A DNA stretch of 61,785 nt. It comes from an uncultured Blautia sp. GTDB lineage: Bacteria; Bacillota; Clostridia; Lachnospirales; Lachnospiraceae. The notes beneath the pieces are model-generated. The model saw nothing but the letters and a program-made list of their open reading frames with translations, did no database searches and was not told where the DNA came from. Below, piece after piece: positions 8,619 through 16,391 of this stretch (positions are counted from its first letter, which is position 1; every line of letters begins with the position of its first letter). The stretch covers positions 1 through 61,785 of the forward strand of contig USDN01000010.1 in the NCBI GenBank assembly GCA_900553515.1, read 5' to 3'. The translations under genes and the position numbers were made by a program.

Positions 8619-8650
8619 AGACTCTATCCTTTCTTTCCTCATTTTATCAC

Positions 8651-8687
8651 TGATTATTAATATATTCAATAAATATATTAATAATCA
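8651..8687. promoter_or_regulatory. perfect 16-bp AT-only-core inverted repeat upstream of the LysR gene
   Basis: Left arm TGATTATTAATATATT (8651-8666), spacer CAATA (8667-8671), right arm AATATATTAATAATCA (8672-8687). The arms are perfectly complementary. The position 33 bp before the LysR start and the dyad form suggest an operator; the site is far longer than the minimal T-N11-A LysR box. Confidence 0.55.
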
Positions 8688-8769
8688 TAATTATCATTTT
8701 ACAATATCCCAGATCATATGCATGAAATGATAATTTCGACCGTATCATCACAAAATAATTCATAAAGCA

Positions 8770-8799
8770 GGAAGGTTAATACAAAATATACTACTTTCC
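8770..8799. repeat. imperfect palindromic repeat, copy 1
   Basis: This 30-nt palindrome begins GGAAGGTTAATAC and ends ACTACTTTCC. It matches 27 of 30 bases of the core of the palindrome at 58047-58076, nearly 50 kb away. The stem is less perfect than in that copy. It lies between the LysR promoter region and the ATPase terminator. Confidence 0.65.
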
Positions 8800-8805
8800 T
8801 ATTGC

Positions 8806-8841
8806 AAAAAAATCCTCCGCATATTTGCAGAGGATTTTTTT
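8806..8841 (-). terminator. intrinsic terminator of the P-type ATPase gene
   Basis: AATCCTC (8811-8817) pairs with GAGGATT (8830-8836), extended by flanking A/T runs. On the minus strand the hairpin is followed directly by a T tract, just after the stop at 8846. Confidence 0.8.
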
Positions 8842-8845
8842 ACTT

Positions 8846-11356
8846 TTATACATCTTTTCCGTTCAGTAATCTTGTCATAAAGGAAGTAACAGGTCCCGGC
8901 GTCTCTTTATCCAGAGACCGCGCGTAGATATCCCGGATCCATCCGGTGATCACATCAATCAGAACCGGCGCAAAGGTCATCAGGATAAATACCAGAATAA
9001 TCATTCCAAAGTCAAGAGAGCCAAGCGCCAGCAGATTCTGGAAGATCACGGCTGCAGCAAAGAAAATAAACTGCATTCCATAGATAATCACCTTCCTGTA
9101 TCGGTTAAGAGGCGCATAGACCGTCTTTAAAGCGGCCATATAGTTCCATCCCGTAACAAGGACACAGGCTGTATTCAGCATATCGTTAGAGTGATATACA
9201 TTCTGACATACCAGCATAATCGTAAATACACAGGAGCTGATGGTAATGGCTGCCGGAAATGCATTTAAAAATACATGTCTCAGAAAAGTATGGTCAATCT
9301 TGTCATAATTATTTTCCTGAGCAAGAAGGAAGGTTGGAATTCCTACCGCACAGGCGCTGATCAGAGACATCTGTATTGGCTCAAAGGGATACGCATTTCC
9401 AAAAAAGATAGTCAGCAGTGACAGCATAACTGAAAACATGGTCTTAATCAGGAACATGGAGGCTGCGGTACGGATATTATTTACCACGCGGCGCCCCTGG
9501 TTGACAATATGGGGCATAGACGCAAAGTTAGAATCCAGAAGCACCACATTTGCAATATTCTTGGCTGCGTCGCTTCCCTGCGCCATGGCAATGCTGCAGT
9601 CCGCTTCTTTCAGGGCAAGAACGTCATTTACACCGTCTCCCGTCATGGCAACTGTATGTCCCTGACGCTTCAATGCCTGTACCATTTCTTTTTTCTGCTG
9701 AGGAGTTACACGGCCAAACACACTGTATTCGGCTACAGCTTTCTGTATATCCGCCTCAGTTTCCAGTGTTGTGGCATCTACATAACGGTCTGCGTTTTTC
9801 AATCCGGCACGTCTGGCAATAGCAGCAACAGTTACCGGATCGTCACCGGAAATCACCTTCAGGTCGACCTCCTGGCTGTCAAAAAACTTCAGGGTATCCG
9901 GCGCTTCCTCACGAATCACATCGGTAAGAAGAAGCAGAGCTATTGGTTTTAAGCCTGACGGAAGCTCAGTTCCTTCTGCTGATTCTGTACTGTGAGCCAG
10001 TACAAGAACACGGAGACCTTCTTCCGCATACTTCTGCGCGTATTCTGTAAGCTGCTTGTTCTCTTCCGGGAAAAGGAACTGGGCTGCCCCCATAAGATAA
10101 GTTCCTTCGTCATGAAATACGGCGCCGCTGTATTTTCTGTCAGAAGAAAACGGTATCACATGATCGCATTCCATAGATGCTTTTGCCGGAAAACGTCTTC
10201 TGAGAGCATTTGCCGTGGCATTTTCGTCCCGAAGCACACTCATCATACTGCACATGATGCGCTCAATCTCTTTGATCTCTTCTTTTTCTGTGAGCGTATC
10301 CTGTTCTGTTACTGTCTGAGAATCCCCCGTACTTCCGTCTTCTGCAGTTTTTTCCACAGATGTTTCACTGTCATCTGTTGTTTCTGTGCTGTCTGTTTCC
10401 TTCTCCTGCTCCATCTTCAGTGAAAAGGGTTCTACACGTTCCACACGCATACTGCCTTCTGTGATCGTACCTGTCTTGTCCAGACAGAGCGTATCCACTC
10501 TTGCCAATGTCTCAATACAGTAAAGTTCCTGCACCAGTGTCTTTTTGTTTGCAAGCACAAGGGCTCCCAAAGTCAGAGCCACGCTGGTAAGAAGCACAAG
10601 ACCTTCCGGGATCATTCCCAGGACGCCTGCCACCATACTTACAATGGAATCACGGAAGCTGACTCCCACCATATAATACTGCTTATAAAAAAGCAGAGCT
10701 CCCAATGGAACAATAATAATACTAATCACCTTCAGGATAGCGTTCAACGAGTTTCTTAATTCGGAATTATGACGTTTAAATTCCTTTGCTTCACTGGTGA
10801 TCTGTGACGCGTAATTGTCCTTTCCTACATGAATGACCTGACAGCAGGCCTCCCCCGCTGTCACAAAGCTTCCGGAAAACAGCTCATCTCCCTTATTTTT
10901 TGGAAGATTATCTGATTCGCCTGTCAGCAGGGATTCATTTACCTCCAGACTGCCTTCCAGAATCTTTGCATCTGCCGGTACCTGATCTCCTGTTTTCAGA
11001 CAGACCAGATCATCCAGAACAAGTTCCTCCGTAGGAACCGTCCACTTTTTTCCTTCACGGATTACTATGGATTTTTTTGCAGTCAGAATCGCCAGTTTAT
11101 CAATGGTCTTTTTTGCCCGAATCTCCTGTGCAATACCGATCAGTGTGTTGATGATTATGATACATACAAAAAAAGCATTTTTAAATGATCCTACCATAAG
11201 AACCAATACAAGCAGTACCAGGTTCAGGAAGTTAAAAAATGTCAATGTGTTTTCTTTAATGATCTGTTTATATGTTCTGGTATTTGGATTCTCGTCAGCA
11301 TTTATCTGTCCGGCTTCGATCCGCTCTTTTACCTGTTCATCTGTAAGTCCAGTCAA
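8846..11356 (-). CDS. P-type cation-transporting ATPase (CtpE/calcium-type)
   Basis: Membrane ATPase that moves a cation via a phospho-aspartate intermediate. In order: actuator motif TGES (about 145-148), core transmembrane helix with PEGL (about 249-252), phosphorylation motif DKTGT (about 293-297) and hinge GDGVND, with hydrophobic pairs at 40-80 and 205-260 and a C-terminal membrane block. There is no N-terminal metal-binding CxxC domain, so it is not a copper/zinc type; the PEGL core resembles CtpE-like calcium pumps (inference). Residues about 316-365 form an acidic, Ser/Thr-rich insertion. TTG at 11356 is chosen because GAGGTGG precedes it; a TTG five codons earlier lacks a ribosome site. 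Confidence 0.85.
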   Translation of the reverse strand: MTGLTDEQVKERIEAGQINADENPNTRTYKQIIKENTLTFFNFLNLVLLVLVLMVGSFKNAFFVCIIIINTLIGIAQEIRAKKTIDKLAILTAKKSIVIREGKKWTVPTEELVLDDLVCLKTGDQVPADAKILEGSLEVNESLLTGESDNLPKNKGDELFSGSFVTAGEACCQVIHVGKDNYASQITSEAKEFKRHNSELRNSLNAILKVISIIIVPLGALLFYKQYYMVGVSFRDSIVSMVAGVLGMIPEGLVLLTSVALTLGALVLANKKTLVQELYCIETLARVDTLCLDKTGTITEGSMRVERVEPFSLKMEQEKETDSTETTDDSETSVEKTAEDGSTGDSQTVTEQDTLTEKEEIKEIERIMCSMMSVLRDENATANALRRRFPAKASMECDHVIPFSSDRKYSGAVFHDEGTYLMGAAQFLFPEENKQLTEYAQKYAEEGLRVLVLAHSTESAEGTELPSGLKPIALLLLTDVIREEAPDTLKFFDSQEVDLKVISGDDPVTVAAIARRAGLKNADRYVDATTLETEADIQKAVAEYSVFGRVTPQQKKEMVQALKRQGHTVAMTGDGVNDVLALKEADCSIAMAQGSDAAKNIANVVLLDSNFASMPHIVNQGRRVVNNIRTAASMFLIKTMFSVMLSLLTIFFGNAYPFEPIQMSLISACAVGIPTFLLAQENNYDKIDHTFLRHVFLNAFPAAITISSCVFTIMLVCQNVYHSNDMLNTACVLVTGWNYMAALKTVYAPLNRYRKVIIYGMQFIFFAAAVIFQNLLALGSLDFGMIILVFILMTFAPVLIDVITGWIRDIYARSLDKETPGPVTSFMTRLLNGKDV

Positions 11357-11393
11357 ACTTCCACCTCGCAATACATTTTCTTATAAGCACAAT

Positions 11394-11460
11394 AAGGCTG
11401 CGGCAGGAACTCCCGGTATATCCTTACAAATATACCGGAAAGCGCCTGTGCAGCCTTTTT
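11394..11460. terminator. nested hairpin downstream of nifU
   Basis: Outer stem AAGGCTGC (11394-11401) pairs with GCAGCCTT (11450-11457), with CAGG/CCTG continuing it, and an inner CCGGTATAT/ATATACCGG stem. The T-run lies on the plus strand, although both flanking genes are on the minus strand, so it is an imperfect terminator for nifU. Confidence 0.5.
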
Positions 11461-11465
11461 GAATA

Positions 11466-11912
11466 TTAATATTCTTCTTCAATCTCCTCTTCATCTTCGT
11501 GAATGTCAGACTTCGGTTTGGAAAGTCCTTCGATCTCAATGTGATTCTTCTGGGCATAATCCCACAAAGCTGCATGGATTGCTTCTTCAGCCAGAAGAGA
11601 GCAGTGTACCTTCACCGGCGGAAGTCCGTCGAGTGCTTCCATTACCGCCTTATTGGTAACCTTCATAGCTTCCTCAATAGTCTTTCCGATCACAAGCTCG
11701 GTAGCCATACTGCTTGTAGCCACTGCCGCACCGCATCCAAAAGTCTTAAACTTGCAATCCTTGATTACATGAGTCTCATCGTCAATATCAAGGAAGATCC
11801 TCATGATATCTCCACATTTTGCATTCCCTACTGTTCCTACTCCGCTTGCATCCTCGATCTCTCCTACATTTCTGGGATGCTGAAAATGATCCATTACTTT
11901 TTCGCTGTACAT
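11466..11912 (-). CDS. nifU: iron-sulfur cluster assembly scaffold, NifU/IscU type
   Basis: Scaffold on which [2Fe-2S]/[4Fe-4S] clusters are built from sulfur delivered by NifS. The three cluster cysteines are Cys33 (AKCGD, with Asp35), Cys60 (FGCGAAVA) and Cys104 (KVHCSLL). Of its 148 residues, the last ~20 are an acidic tail (HEDEEEIEEEY) beyond the IscU core. It has only the N-terminal IscU-like domain and no C-terminal Nfu domain. It follows nifS by 82 nt in an iscR-nifS-nifU cluster. The ATG follows AGGAGG. Confidence 0.93.
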   Translation of the reverse strand: MYSEKVMDHFQHPRNVGEIEDASGVGTVGNAKCGDIMRIFLDIDDETHVIKDCKFKTFGCGAAVATSSMATELVIGKTIEEAMKVTNKAVMEALDGLPPVKVHCSLLAEEAIHAALWDYAQKNHIEIEGLSKPKSDIHEDEEEIEEEY

Positions 11913-11994
11913 AATTTACTTCCTCCTGTATCTTCATCCAAATATCATATTTCCTGTAGATTCCCGCTTTTTATCTTTTTGTCAGGCACGGGAA

Positions 11995-13179
11995 CTATTT
12001 CTGCTTTTTCATAAAGTCCTCATAAAGCGGAGACATATTTCTCAGATTCTGAACGATCTCTTTCAGCTTATCTACTGTGTAATCCAGTTCTTCTCTGGTA
12101 GTCTCCTCGCTGAGTGTCAGCCTCAAAGAACCATGGGCAATCTCATGAGGCAGTCCGATGGCCAGAAGTACATGAGAAGGATCCAGGGAACCTGATGTAC
12201 ATGCTGATCCGCTGGAACCGCAGATCCCGCATCCATCCAGCATCAGCAGAAGAGATTCTCCCTCGATAAAACGAAAACTTACATTTACATTGTTAGGAAG
12301 ACGTTTTACCGGATCTCCGTTCAGTTTCACATAAGGAATTTCTGATGTGATCCTGCCAATCAGATAATCTCTCAGTTCTGTCTCCTTTGCCGCACGTTCC
12401 TCCATAGTTTTTTCCGCCCGGTCCGCAGCTGCGCCATAGCCTACGATACCCGGAACATTTTCTGTCCCTGCACGGCGTTTTCTTTCCTGTGCGCCTCCAT
12501 GGACAAAAGAACGGATCTTTACGCCCTTGCGGATATAAAGGAAACCGATTCCTTTAGGTCCATTGATCTTATGTGCACTGGAGCTGAGCATATCAATATT
12601 GCATTCATCTACATCGATCGGCAGCTGACAGAATGCCTGAACCGCGTCTGTATGAAAAAGGATCCCATGCTCTCTGGCGATCATTCCGATTTCTTTGATC
12701 GGCTGGATAGAACCAATTTCATTATTTGCAAACATCACAGAAATCAGTATGGTTTCCGGTGTAATTGCTTTTTCCAGATCCTCCAGCCGTACGATCCCGT
12801 TTTCATCCACATCAAGATAAGTGATCTTCGCCCCTCTTACCTTTTCCAGATATTCACACGTATGAAGAATAGCATGGTGCTCGATCTTTGTTGTAATTAT
12901 GTGATTACCCTTTCCCTTATATGCCTCAAATGCAGCCTTCAGCGCCCAGTTATCAGATTCTGATCCCCCTGCGGTAAAATAAATCTCTTCTGTTTTTGCA
13001 TTCAGCACCTCTGCAATACGATGCCTTGCTTTTGTTACCGCCTCTTTTGTATCCGCTGCAAAATCATATACACTGGACGGGTTTCCGTAATATTCTGTAA
13101 AATAAGGCAGCATAGCTTCCACAACTTCAGGGGCCGTTTTTGTAGTAGCTGCGTTATCCAGATAGATCAATTTATTCAT
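11995..13179 (-). CDS. nifS: cysteine desulfurase NifS (group I), ISC system
   Basis: PLP enzyme that converts cysteine to alanine and passes persulfide sulfur to NifU. PLP lysine Lys204 (SAHKINGPKG), nucleophile Cys327 in the flexible loop SSGSACTSGSLDPSHV, which marks a group I enzyme; 394 residues. It lies between iscR (31 nt upstream) and nifU. The ATG at 13179 follows GGAGG. This is one of three desulfurases in the window; its neighbours assign it to general Fe-S assembly. Confidence 0.94.
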   Translation of the reverse strand: MNKLIYLDNAATTKTAPEVVEAMLPYFTEYYGNPSSVYDFAADTKEAVTKARHRIAEVLNAKTEEIYFTAGGSESDNWALKAAFEAYKGKGNHIITTKIEHHAILHTCEYLEKVRGAKITYLDVDENGIVRLEDLEKAITPETILISVMFANNEIGSIQPIKEIGMIAREHGILFHTDAVQAFCQLPIDVDECNIDMLSSSAHKINGPKGIGFLYIRKGVKIRSFVHGGAQERKRRAGTENVPGIVGYGAAADRAEKTMEERAAKETELRDYLIGRITSEIPYVKLNGDPVKRLPNNVNVSFRFIEGESLLLMLDGCGICGSSGSACTSGSLDPSHVLLAIGLPHEIAHGSLRLTLSEETTREELDYTVDKLKEIVQNLRNMSPLYEDFMKKQK

Positions 13180-13210
13180 AATTCTTGTCCTCCTGCTATG
13201 ATAAAATGTA

Positions 13211-13645
13211 TTACATTCTCTCTTCCTGTTTTTTTCTGCTCTCTTCTATCAGCTGGCTCAGCATCAAAGTATCCACAGCCTGTGTGATGCTGTCATTGAT
13301 CCGTTTCCACACAAACTTCGCAACACAGATATCTTTTGTCTCACATGTTTCTTCCGGTGAGGTTCCTGCACACTGAGCTGCCTCCAGACCACCTTCCAGA
13401 ACACGCAGGATATCTCCTACTGATATATTCTCTGCCGGACGTCCCAGACGATATCCTCCGCAGGCACCACGGGTGCTTTCCACAAGTCCTGCCCGCTTCA
13501 GCTTACCCATCAGCTGTTCCAGATAGCTGACTGAAATATTCTGTCTTCCAGCAATACTCTGTATCGAAACAGCCTCTGTCTCGCTGAACACGCCCAGATC
13601 GATCATAGCGCGAAGCCCATAAATTGCTCTTGTTGACAGCTTCAT
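13211..13645 (-). CDS. iscR: Rrf2-family Fe-S cluster regulator (IscR-like)
   Basis: Winged-helix Rrf2 regulator of Fe-S biogenesis. The HTH is at residues ~28-60 (IAGRQNISVSYLEQLMGKL), followed by the wing with RGACGGYRL. Cys92, Cys101 and Cys107 match the cluster ligands of IscR in number and approximate spacing, so it probably senses cluster status. 144 residues. It is the first gene of the iscR-nifS-nifU set, and an 18-bp perfect palindrome overlaps its -10 element, which indicates autoregulation. Confidence 0.88.
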   Translation of the reverse strand: MKLSTRAIYGLRAMIDLGVFSETEAVSIQSIAGRQNISVSYLEQLMGKLKRAGLVESTRGACGGYRLGRPAENISVGDILRVLEGGLEAAQCAGTSPEETCETKDICVAKFVWKRINDSITQAVDTLMLSQLIEESRKKQEERM

Positions 13646-13684
13646 CTGTTCACCTCTTTTTAATTCCCAGTATTTTTGTCGGAA

Positions 13685-13702
13685 TTACTGTAATTACAGT
13701 AA
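13685..13702. promoter_or_regulatory. Rrf2/IscR-type operator, perfect 18-bp palindrome
   Basis: TTACTGTAATTACAGTAA is exactly palindromic. It covers the -10 element of the iscR promoter, so binding would block RNA polymerase. Rrf2 dimers bind dyads of this size. Confidence 0.75.
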
Positions 13703-13724
13703 CAGATAGCGGCCGTTCTGTCAA
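13696..13724 (-). promoter_or_regulatory. promoter of iscR-nifS-nifU
   Basis: On the minus strand a perfect TTGACA (13719-13724), a 17-nt spacer and TACTGT (13696-13701). The -10 element lies inside the palindromic operator. Confidence 0.65.
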
Positions 13725-13768
13725 GGTTATTTTTTGCATATACTAACAAAAAACAGCCAGGATCTTAT

Positions 13769-15070
13769 ATGTCAAAACATATTTTTTTTAAAGGAACCTT
13801 TATCCTGACATGTACCGGGCTTATCAGCCGGATCATGGGTTTCTTCTATAGAATATTCCTTTCTCATACGATTGGTGCACAGGGTCTGGGAGTTTATCAG
13901 CTGATCATGCCTTTGCAGAATCTTGTTCTGGCATTTACCGTTTCCGGTATCCAGACATCCCTTTCGCGGCTTATCGCCTCCCGGTTAGCCCTGAAAAAAG
14001 AATCCGATGCCGGAAAAATATTCTGTGCCGGAACATTCATGGCTTTTTTTCTTGCTTCATCTGCTGCATGGATACTTTATTCCAATGCCGGATTTTTTGC
14101 TGTGCAGATTTTAAAAGAGCCCCTTACAGAATCTCTGATCAGAATACTTTCCTTTCAGTTTCCTTTGATTGCACTTCATTCCTGTATAAACAGCTATTAT
14201 TTTGCAGAAAAAAAAACCGGAGTTCCATCCGGTCTCCAGCTTATGGAACAAATTATCCGGGTAAGCTCCTCCTGGATCCTTTTTCAGATTTTTCTTTCCA
14301 AAAATATGACTGTCACTGCGGCGATCGCTGTAGGCGGGTCTCTTATTTCTGAAATTTTCACTGCGGCAGCGGGTCTTATTCTCATAGGTCTGCGTTTTTC
14401 CGGTAAAAAAAGATCCTTTTTTGCTTCCTTTTCTTTTCTTGGGGAAATTTTCCACACAGCCTTCCCCCTGACGCTGAACCGTGTTCTTCTGACTCTTCTT
14501 GGAAGCATAGAAGTGATCCTGATTCCTCAGCAGCTGCAGGTCTATGGTCTGTCTGCTTCTGATTCTCTGAAAATATACGGTATTTTTACAGGAATGGCTC
14601 TTCCTCTGATTCTTTTTCCATCTGCCATAACAAATTCCGCCTCAGTAATGCTGATGCCCTCTATAGCAGAAATGCAGGCTCTTGGCTGCCAAAAAAGAAT
14701 TCGTGCCATAACTGCAAAGGCCTGTACAGGCTGTATGGCCCTTGGCATTCTGTGCACAGCATTTTTCTTTCTCCTTGGTCCTTTTCTTGGAAATTTTTTA
14801 TTTAAAAGCCCTTCCTCTGGAATCTACATCCGCACGCTGTCTTTTATCTGCCCTTTCCTTTACACAAACACCGCCCTTACCAGCATTCTCCATGGGCTCG
14901 GGCGTACCACCCGTTCTCTTCTTCATAACACTGCGGGAATTTTGATACGTATTTCTTTTGTCCTGTTTCTGATTCCTGTTATAGGAATCAAAGGTTATCT
15001 TTACGGAATCCTGATCAGCGAGCTCCTTCTCAGCTGTCTTCATGTCCTTGCTCTATATAACAGCAAGTAA
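13769..15070 (+). CDS. spoVB: SpoVB-like polysaccharide/lipid flippase (MATE superfamily)
   Basis: Integral membrane protein of the MviN/MATE-like superfamily. The start (KGTFILTCTGLISRIMGFFYRIFLSHTIG...GLGVYQLIMP) matches the SpoVB/polysaccharide-biosynthesis group, whose members move lipid-linked cell-wall or spore-cortex precursors. Its 433 residues hold about 12-14 hydrophobic helices, somewhat short for SpoVB. The ribosome site is weak (AGGA). It is a single gene, divergent from iscR. An ordinary polysaccharide flippase cannot be excluded, so the sporulation role is likely but unproven. Confidence 0.75.
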   Translation: MSKHIFFKGTFILTCTGLISRIMGFFYRIFLSHTIGAQGLGVYQLIMPLQNLVLAFTVSGIQTSLSRLIASRLALKKESDAGKIFCAGTFMAFFLASSAAWILYSNAGFFAVQILKEPLTESLIRILSFQFPLIALHSCINSYYFAEKKTGVPSGLQLMEQIIRVSSSWILFQIFLSKNMTVTAAIAVGGSLISEIFTAAAGLILIGLRFSGKKRSFFASFSFLGEIFHTAFPLTLNRVLLTLLGSIEVILIPQQLQVYGLSASDSLKIYGIFTGMALPLILFPSAITNSASVMLMPSIAEMQALGCQKRIRAITAKACTGCMALGILCTAFFFLLGPFLGNFLFKSPSSGIYIRTLSFICPFLYTNTALTSILHGLGRTTRSLLHNTAGILIRISFVLFLIPVIGIKGYLYGILISELLLSCLHVLALYNSK

Positions 15071-15127
15071 GCAACTGCCCGCAGCAGCACAATGAAATAC
15101 CGATTTACGAAATACCAGGATTCTCTA

Positions 15128-15156
15128 TCGACAACAAAACAAGAATCGTTTATAAT
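15128..15156 (+). promoter_or_regulatory. sigma-A-type promoter of the DAHP synthase gene
   Basis: TCGACA (15128-15133), a 17-nt spacer and TATAAT (15151-15156). The predicted start near 15163 gives a leader of about 94 nt that contains the whole tandem repeat. Confidence 0.65.
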
Positions 15157-15174
15157 CATAGCAGAGAAATACCA

Positions 15175-15254
15175 TATGTCCAAATACACGGACGCGAGGA
15201 GGAAACTCTCAAGAGAGTACCTGTATGTCCAAATACATGGACGCGAGGAGGAAA
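15175..15254 (+). repeat. tandem 31-nt leader repeat containing duplicated ribosome sites
   Basis: Copy 1 (15175-15205) and copy 2 (15224-15254) differ at one base. Each holds ATGTCCAAATAC, a possible GTCC/GGAC mini-hairpin and GAGGAGGAAA. Between them CTCTC and GAGAG pair around AA (15206-15217). Only the second GAGGAGG serves the DAHP synthase ATG. Confidence 0.85.
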
Positions 15255-15260
15255 TTATGA
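15225..15260 (+). CDS. possible 11-codon leader peptide overlapping the DAHP synthase start
   Basis: Reading from the ATG in copy 2 of the leader repeat gives MSKYMDARRKL and a TGA that overlaps the downstream ATG as ATGA, the form of translational coupling. The matching ATG in copy 1 (15176) reads MSKYTDARRKL but stays open and enters the synthase in frame 27 codons upstream of its start. No run of aromatic codons is present. Translation is not demonstrated. Confidence 0.35.
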   Translation: MSKYMDARRKL

Positions 15261-16288
15261 GTTTTTCATTTATCAAGAAACTGCCCACACCGGAAGATAT
15301 CCGCAGAGAATATCCTGTAGATGCTTCTATCCAGGCATTAAAAGAAAAAAGAGATCAGGAGATCCGTGATGTATTTACCGGAAAATCCGACAAATTCCTT
15401 GCCATCATCGGTCCCTGCTCTGCTGACAACGAAGACGCTGTTATCGATTATCTTTTACGGCTTCGAAAAGTCCAGGATAAGATTGCCGACAAAGTGCTGA
15501 TCATCCCAAGAGTTTACACAAACAAGCCCCGCACCACAGGCGAAGGCTACAAGGGTATGGTACATCAGCCGGATCCTGAGAAAAAACCAAATATGCTTGC
15601 CGGTCTGGTAGCTATCCGTAAAATGCACATCCGTGCCATTCAGGAAAGTGGTTTTACCTGTGCAGACGAAATGCTTTATCCGGAAAACTACCGCTATCTT
15701 TCTGATCTTCTTTCCTACGTTGCTGTAGGTGCACGTTCTGTAGAAGACCAGCAGCACCGTCTCACAGTCAGCGGCATGGATGTTCCTGCCGGAATGAAGA
15801 ATCCTACCAGCGGAGACTTCAGTGTAATGCTGAATTCCGTTACTGCAGCCCAGGGATCTCATCGTTTTATTTACAGAAGCTGGGAGGTAGAAACAACCGG
15901 AAATCCTCTTGCCCATACAATTTTACGAGGAGCGGTAAACAAACACGGAGAAGCGATCCCCAACTATCACTATGAGGATCTGAAACTTCTCTGGGAAAAA
16001 TATCAGGAAAAGGATCTGACAAATCCTGCAGTGATCGTTGATACTAATCACTCTAATTCTAACAAACAGTACGAACAGCAGATCCGTATTGCCAAAGAAG
16101 TGCTGCACAGCCGTCTGGTAGATCCTGAATTGAAAACACTGGTAAAAGGTCTTATGATCGAAAGTTATATCGAACCGGGAAACCAGAAGATCGGAAAAGA
16201 ACATATCTACGGCAAATCGATTACAGATGCCTGCCTGGGATGGGAAGAATCAGAAAAGCTGCTTTATACCATTGCTGAAATGTGCTGA
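15257..16288 (+). CDS. aroF: 3-deoxy-7-phosphoheptulonate (DAHP) synthase, class I
   Basis: First enzyme of the shikimate pathway: condenses phosphoenolpyruvate with erythrose 4-phosphate. Class I (AroF/G/H) motifs are present: IIGPCSADN, PRVYTNKPRTTGEGYKG, GARSVEDQQHR, PTSGDFSVML, VIVDTNHSNSNK and GKSITDACLGW. 343 residues, normal. The ATG at 15257 is chosen because GAGGAGGAAATT precedes it and the protein then starts like its homologues; longer readings include the leader repeat. It stands alone with its own promoter. Which aromatic amino acid inhibits it cannot be told from the sequence; the family symbol is used in a broad sense. Confidence 0.93.
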   Translation: MSFSFIKKLPTPEDIRREYPVDASIQALKEKRDQEIRDVFTGKSDKFLAIIGPCSADNEDAVIDYLLRLRKVQDKIADKVLIIPRVYTNKPRTTGEGYKGMVHQPDPEKKPNMLAGLVAIRKMHIRAIQESGFTCADEMLYPENYRYLSDLLSYVAVGARSVEDQQHRLTVSGMDVPAGMKNPTSGDFSVMLNSVTAAQGSHRFIYRSWEVETTGNPLAHTILRGAVNKHGEAIPNYHYEDLKLLWEKYQEKDLTNPAVIVDTNHSNSNKQYEQQIRIAKEVLHSRLVDPELKTLVKGLMIESYIEPGNQKIGKEHIYGKSITDACLGWEESEKLLYTIAEMC

Positions 16289-16298
16289 CAAGACCAGA

Positions 16299-16330
16299 CA
16301 GATACAGACTGCTTTAGCAGTCTGTATCTG
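16299..16330 (+). terminator. perfect inverted repeat after the DAHP synthase gene
   Basis: CAGATACAGACTGCT (16299-16313) and AGCAGTCTGTATCTG (16316-16330) are perfectly complementary around TT. A T-run comes only about 30 nt later, so it is either a weak terminator or a 3' stabilising hairpin. Confidence 0.55.
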
Positions 16331-16391
16331 GCTCATCCTAGCGGAACATTTAACTGTTTTTTCTATTGTCTGCTGCAAAATCCACCACTCT

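Noticed and set aside
13769..15070. Multidrug MATE exporter
   Set aside because: The N-terminal motif and helix pattern match the SpoVB/polysaccharide-flippase group better than drug exporters.
15175..15254. CRISPR-like repeat
   Set aside because: Only two units, overlapping a ribosome site and coding frame; no further copies or cas genes.
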